DNA from: Capitella teleta
Taxonomy: Eukaryota > Annelida > Polychaeta > Capitellidae
NCBI GenBank assembly: GCA_000328365.1
Contig: KB307920.1
Coordinates: forward strand, 178,978 to 242,977
Direction: 5' to 3'
Length of the DNA stretch: 64,000 nucleotides
This document shows positions 57,630 through 64,000 of this stretch, in pieces. The first letter of the stretch is position 1. Every line of letters starts with the position of its first letter. The translations under genes were made by a program, and so were the position numbers. The notes below the pieces were generated by a model. That model had not been told where the DNA came from. It made no database searches and worked only from the letters and a program-made list of their open reading frames with translations.

Positions 57630-60600
57630 GATTTGCGGAGTGTATTTTCAGTGCCTTCCTCAAATTCGTAAGGCCTGCATTCGTTTCTTGGATACTTTAA
57701 CTTTCGAGATCCGTAGTCTTGCATTTGCTATTGTAAATGTTCGCACACTGCTTGCTCTACGGCAGATCGGTTGCTGATAAACTATAATGCTTCCCATGAC
57801 ACAATTTCGGCTAATATAGACAAGGATATTCGATACTCATTGGACAGTTCTCTGTTATCATCTATGGGTTCTTAGATACCATCCATGCTGTCTGAGATTA
57901 AGTTCCATTCTATTGGCTCGTGTATAACAATGTAAATGTGTTGTGCGCTCCTAATCGCGACCTGACATCTCTTAGGAGCATACGTCCATATGACTTCGGA
58001 GTCAACAGCATGGTGAATCACAATGATAACGACTTCCGTTATCAGGTTAGTTAATTCTATAATAACATTTCCGAGAAGCCAATCATCATTACGTAATAAA
58101 AACTGCACGGAAATATCAGCCGCCATAAATATAGCGAAATAAAACATTTAAGTGAGTCTCATCACGGTCAACAGGATTGCGATTGGACCCGTTTTACGAC
58201 TGTGAATATTACCCTCATAACAGAGACAATGCTATGATATAATGTGAATACACATGAAAGTATTCATTTGAATCGATTGATTCGGGGAGAGGAGGTGATG
58301 TAGCCACGAAAACTGTGTTTTTTTTATTATGAAACAAACATTCAAGAAAAAAAAATCACGGACGCTGAATCAGCAGACACGGAGTACCCCATCAAACCCA
58401 AATTGAGTTACTCGAGAGAGAAAGGGATATGTGATTTGTTTTCTTAGCAATATTTTGAACGTCATGCAAGGTTTATCAGCCTCGCAAAGCAATCCACAAA
58501 AAATATTCCACATGTCACGAAAGGCTAGTATGGGGTGTATGAAGTCTCAACCTTAATGCCTGATATAACGTCAAATTAAATGTTATTACAAAGAATGCTC
58601 TCGTATTTTATCAAAATGCACGAGAATACATTGCTTTTGGCACTAAATAAATGCTGAACTTTAGTCAGTGCTGATTATACCAGAGTGTTTTGTAAGGAAG
58701 TTATGTACGCAACAGCTTGTATTATTATAATTTTGTTTTCTCAAAATATTGATTCTGTTGAAGGTATTGTTGCGTTCCAACCAAGCTGGTGACGTATATC
58801 TTTTTGTGCAATAATCAGGAATATCTTTGGTATACTTACAAAGTGTGAAACCGAATGATGGTTGATACTATACACTGTATGTAGTAAGCTAATAGCTAAA
58901 TCAGTTCAATGCCAATCTCTTTTGTTGTTAGTGTTGTTATTCGTTGAGTATCAGAGGTTTGCATATCGTCGTGATTCTTGAAATCTCGCATCAGCTAAAC
59001 GGAAGAGCGGCACGCAAGCATGCCACCTGGGATTTTAGTTTTATGAGAGTGGCGAAGAATAAGACGCTGATTGGATTAGCGCCATAATTGAATCAGGCTG
59101 GCCAGTGAGCGCGCGGACAAAAGTGACGCTATTAGGTTGTGCTATTAGGCTGCCTGACACGCCGACTCCTTCGTCGGATCCCTTACAGATGAAAAGGCTT
59201 CGCAAACAGGATTTCCTTAGGAAACAACGGAGCCGAATATGTCGGAACAGTGCTCTGTTTATCTTAATACCGCTGCATCATTAATTATTACACGAAGCAT
59301 CGTCTAACCGCAAAGGATTGCCCAAGGATAACATGTTGTTACTTGCTCTCACTGCCTTGCACGAAAAAATGATTCGATAAATTGTCATGCGACACTCATT
59401 ACTGTGGATGCTCTCGACCTGAAGCCTATAGCTCAAGAGGTGGCTACCTGGATCAGGGGTTAAATTGTCTTAGCAGCATATTTCTCATTACTATAGATTT
59501 CTCCTTTAAATTTCGGATTCTCTAAACGTGTCACAAAAGTCCACCTATGCTACGAGTCAATGAACTCAAGGTCTTCTATAGCTAAAGGTGAATGCCACCC
59601 GGCCTCAGTCACACGATGTCGATGTTAATTAATGTGATCAAGACCTAGCAATGAATGCCGAAGTGTTAGCTGCCCCTTCTCTCGTGAACTCATCCTTCGT
59701 AGCAGAATAAATGATGTCATTCCACTGTGCATTGGACTACGAAATGAGTATAGAGGCATGCACCCTGAAGCCAGTGTTGTGTCTGCCAATTTGAGGGTTT
59801 TAATTGGCAAATGGTGCCAGGAAAAGCTGTAAGGAAACATGCGTGACAATAACGAAATTAAATCTTCAGATACAAACAAAACAGATATAAAATGGACAGA
59901 TAAATTTCAAATTAAAAAAGATCAACTTTTCGAAAAAATTAATTGATGACAAATTTTTCTCAAGACTTCATTCAAATTTATTCCAGTGATGCGCTTCTGT
60001 GTTAAAAAGCTTCCTCTGGGCATCCCCAATAAGAAATAGAATAATTTGAATGCTAAACAGTTTATTGTTCATGGATATCGTACACTTAAACAAATAGTCG
60101 AGATGAGGTAAAACGAGTTTTGAGGTTGAAGAACTTTCAAACACCAGCATTTCCTTTGTCAGCTAAGCAATGTGATCATTAAAAGGCATACCAAGGTAGC
60201 AATTACTGTTTATTTAATTAAAAACATCGTAAGTTGGGCTAGGGTTTATATATACATTTTACGTGCGTATCTAGTTGAGTAGAAAGCGTATATCTCGGCT
60301 TTTGTGGGCTGCCAATGAGCATGAGTTTTTCCAAAATGCATGCTAACCTTATTTTGAACACAACCAAGAATATCATGTTTTGTATATCACTGGTGATCAT
60401 GTCCCAAGAAAACTTTTATGAGAAAATAATATTATTTATGGTTGTATCATCTGTATACACACTTGCATCGCACTTCTGAACGCAGACAGGAAGTCGTTAA
60501 CACACAAAATAAATAAAATCGGTGTAGCATATTGGCATATTGGCATATTGCTCTATGGAAAGGCGTGGCTTCGTCGGTCTCACTCGTATTATAGTCTATA

Positions 60601-61336
60601 TTACATCAATTGCATTGATCATCCACAGGTGGAGAAATAAGACACATTTACACAAATGTACAATTGCAAAAACAATATCAAAAGCAATCAAACGTCCCAA
60701 CATGAGGTGTTCAACACTCCATGATTTGAGAAAATTTTCATGTTTGTGCAAGTGCCTCGATGTATCCATGGTACCCTCATCATTAGCCTCGTCACCATGG
60801 AAACCATCAGTGGGGTACTGGGTGCATGGTGCGTGCAAGGGGCAAGAAGAAGCATGTTCGTGCATGTTTGTGTCGAATGCCCCCCTCGTGTGTCCCCGGG
60901 CTTTGAGCAATAACATACCCAAGGTATACCAGGCATACGAACATCACGTCAGTATGGCGGTGCTTTACAGGCACTGCTGCACCTTCACTTGGGGCTAATC
61001 AATGGAGGTTACCTTGTTGTCATAAATTATTTTAGGGAAACATAATTATCCTTTTTCTATTTTGTTTCTCTTGTAGTCGTATGATATAATTATTAGCCAT
61101 GCTATTCTGCTTGCTGCACCAGTTGTTTGATAGAAATATTGTAGGATTAGGATTAGGAGTCGACGAAGGGCGTGAGCAGGAATGGGAGGCAGGGCAATTT
61201 AATCCTAATTAGGGATGGTACAATCAGGGCCACGTGTGGTTTCTTTGTGACATTCACTGAAACGAATCTAATTAGTGCCACGAGATGTCTAAAAGAGCGA
61301 ACACTCGAGTGAATGAATGGCAAATTATTCAATGTA

Positions 61337-62252
61337 CAGGGGAATTCAAAAGTATATTTACAAGTAATGGGGATTTTTCAACATTGTGTAATGTGCTACA
61401 AAAAACTTTTGTTCTCAAAAACGGTGTCATGTGCCCCAATATAATTATCATTTATAGTTAAAGTAGCCTCTTTTCTTGAAAATTGTGTCTTTTATTTGTG
61501 TGTTTTTTTTGTTTTTTTTTGTGTTTGTTTTTGTTTTTTTCAAATAATTTGCTAATTACGAAATTACGACACCGCGTCGTAAATCGCTTACTTTTTTATT
61601 CATGATCTTTGCAATCATTCAACTCACTCAATAAGCGTTGTCTGTCTTACTTTATATCGCTTAAATAACCTATTAATTATTTTTGTAGTTAGATGTCATA
61701 AGTTATTGGGAATATTCTTAACGAATAAGCATCGACGAAATGTTGCGCAAAACTTTGTTTACAATAATAAAGCATCGTCGCCGAAGAATTTCGCCGAATG
61801 ATATTTAAGCATTACTAAATGATATTCAATTTGATTGAATTATCTGTATTCCCTATTACTCTGAAGGAGAGATATGTGGATGTTTTGTTAGTATCAGAAG
61901 TTAATACAATGCACATTTATTTTTTACGTTTCCGTCTTAACACAAAACAGCTACAGGACAAGGGATACAGTAATTAATTACCGCACATGATCTGGGAATG
62001 GCGCTTTTGTGTATGCATGTTTGTTCGCGGCCTCTGATGCTCCGAGCTGAACGACGAATGCGCGCTTTGAGGCGGCGTCGTTAATGCAGCATATCTGGAA
62101 TATTTGCTATAAAATGATCTGGCCACTGCAACTATAAATGATAATTATATTGGGGTACATAGCGCAGTTTTAGGGAAAAAAGCATTTTTGTAACAATTTA
62201 CTCCAGGTGGAAAAATCCGTATTACTTGTAAATATACTTTTGACTCACCCTA
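61337..62252. mobile_element. Mariner-type DNA element with about 130-bp terminal inverted repeats
   Basis: The left arm (61337 to about 61468) and the right arm (about 62121-62252) are inverted copies. Both carry CAAAAGTATATTTACAAGTA near the end and CCCCAATATAATTATCATTT near the inner side. The outer ends read CAGGGGAATTC and, in reverse, TAGGGTGAGTC, suggesting an original CAGGGTGAGTC terminus. TA flanks both sides (61335-61336 and 62253-62254). The roughly 650-bp centre has no transposase frame, so the copy is non-autonomous. Confidence 0.8.
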
Positions 62253-62619
62253 TACCTTTGAGGTTGTACTTCGTAGGTGTGGCGCTTAATTGTGTATAGA
62301 TATCGCTGGGTGGGGGAGGCGGTTTTATTTGAGGTTTATCGGAGGATTTACCACAGGACTAAGCCGAGGCCGTATTTTTCAAGCAATTACTACTAGTATT
62401 TCGACAAGTCAAGTGAACCATGATGAATTGCATGGGAGGTTCTCAATGATTCCAGATTTATAATATTTATATTTTAAATTGATTTGACTGATCATTTAAT
62501 ATTAATCATGTATACAACATTGAAAATTGTAAGTAATTCGTGAGGCTATAGAGCAGTAGAGTGCGTTATGATTAGGCCTTATATCCGTATCTTGATTATT
62601 ACTATATATTATTATTTTA

Positions 62620-62777
<158 letters not shown>

Positions 62778-62779
62778 AT

Positions 62780-64000
62780 TTCAATTCACTGTGCAATTGC
62801 ATTCGCATAGGAAATTAATTTAATGTGAGAAGGAAATAATAATATACTTTTACTAACTTATTTAGTTTTTATTTTGGTGACATGGACTTATAACGATGCA
62901 AGCACGACGCAATAAGATAATCGATTCGGTCTGTCTAATTGGACTAAAAATTCTTATAATTGTATAGAAGGTTTGAAATACGAATGCAGCAAGAGTCAGC
63001 TAGGCGATCACGATGAAATGGAATGAGATGAGATGACTGGGAGATGAGTTGAATCGTGAGATATTTTCGAGTAGAAGCATAGACTCCACACGGGGACGCA
63101 CGTGTCTGATTCCAAGAATTCTTGGTTCCAAGAATGGTTTTCTATTCTAGCCGATTAGCAAAGAACAAGATAAATTCACGTAAGCCGATATGACTCAGAG
63201 TATTTGATCAAGTCGATGGCTTTTGTTTTGTAAGATTAATTAATTAATTAATTATGCAATATGTGTGCCTCGATATAGGTGCCAAGTGTGATTAACTGGA
63301 TTAGCATGTTGAACTACTTTTGTGTGTGTGCGACACACTTGCTGTTATGAGGCTTTGGAAAGCCACAAGATGTGCACAGAGAGGATGTGAAATGTTGCTT
63401 ATAGGTTCTCTCGATGACCCTGGGGTGAATGTGAGTGTGCAATGTTATATGAAATTGATTTGCATGGTCAATATGAATATATGACTTCGCCCGTTCTCGC
63501 CGCAAGAGTGCTTTGTAATTTTGAATTTGTCGAAATGTTTAATCATTAACAATTCATACACAAGTGGGAATTTCAGTCGGAAACAATGGATTCGGTCAAA
63601 AGAACGAGCACACCTGAGTCTTAATCAGCCGACTGTGTTGCTCAATGCAACAGTTAATAGTCGATTACTGTGCATAAAACGTAGGCGCAAATTCCATCTC
63701 AGAGATCTTTGATGCCATCAACGACGCAATGAATCAACCGCACTTCCATACGGAACGATGGTAGTATATAATAAAGGAAGGATGAAATGAACATGAATAC
63801 AATTGATACCCTTGAAATGAGAGTGTTAATTACATTCACTGCATTAACATCACACAAATAGAACGAATAATCGTGACAAAACATCATTAACGAGATCCGC
63901 ATGTATTTTTATAAAACGAGTGAAGAAGATGAAGTCGGTGGTGTTCAATATAGGACTGCGATTACATGTCAGTCAACCTTCTTAGCGACCAATGACATCA
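62780..64000. other. Non-coding stretch at the right end
   Basis: No gene recognised. A short TTAA-TTAA tandem (ATTAATTAATTAATTAATTA) lies at about 63235-63254. Frames at 63314-63902 show no domain. Confidence 0.45.

Larger units (their letters stand above)
54175..61336. other. Long non-coding stretch
   Basis: No supported gene. Frames at 54489-54710, 54820-55176 and 60540-60998 lack domains and splice context. Contents: X-box-like palindromes at 54680-54693, 55834-55847 and 60791-60804, a C run at about 57257-57265, and a poly-A run at 57595-57624. Confidence 0.45.

Noticed and set aside
60540-60998. 152-codon plus-strand frame, open also on the minus strand for 108 codons
   Set aside because: Both strands are open, no domain or splice signals are present, and the Cys/His content follows local GTGCATG-rich composition.

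Overview
The window is nuclear DNA from a non-vertebrate animal, probably a marine bilaterian. Three things point there: intron-rich animal genes (an alpha-carbonic anhydrase, a DEG/ENaC channel and a tachykinin-type neuropeptide receptor), AT-rich non-coding DNA, and many LINEs, tRNA-derived SINEs and small DNA transposons typical of invertebrate genomes. The species cannot be fixed from sequence alone. Two runs of exactly 50 N mark scaffold gaps.

All three confident host genes are on the minus strand. (1) 1844-3472: an alpha-carbonic anhydrase in seven exons whose reading phases close exactly. It has the three zinc-binding histidines but lacks the proton-shuttle histidine. (2) 22231-24200: a two-exon DEG/ENaC channel of about 581 residues. 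(3) 31005-42128: a complete five-exon, 415-residue class A GPCR of the tachykinin (neurokinin) receptor family, with large introns. A fourth host candidate is one exon at 12864-13069 (minus) that starts on an ATG directly after a splice acceptor. It encodes a signal peptide and ends just after a Lys-Arg site, so it looks like the first coding exon of a secreted peptide precursor.

From about 7.3 to 21 kb the window is a transposon graveyard. It holds a broken THAP-domain gene (7355-8044), LINE pieces at 8185-8480, 9560-10912, 11235-12385, 13110-16380 and about 20811, and a short Ty3/gypsy-like integrase fossil near 18.8 kb. Small inverted-repeat elements occur throughout: TTAA-target elements at 1-570, 3884-4315 and 53398-54109 (the first and last are opposite-facing copies of one family), and TA-target mariner-type elements at 24513-24591, 39074-39224 and 61337-62252. 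Two copies of one tRNA-derived SINE lie at 28948-29277 and 44422-44714, each with a target-site duplication.

From 42.4 kb to the right end I find no confident protein-coding gene. That half holds the second SINE, the large TTAA element, a gap, a long-TIR mariner-type element, microsatellites, and clusters of short palindromic motifs (CACGTG E-boxes, RFX X-box-like sites) that may be regulatory. The three genes share no pathway visible here. The receptor and the channel are membrane proteins likely used in nerve or secretory cells, and the carbonic anhydrase handles CO2/bicarbonate.
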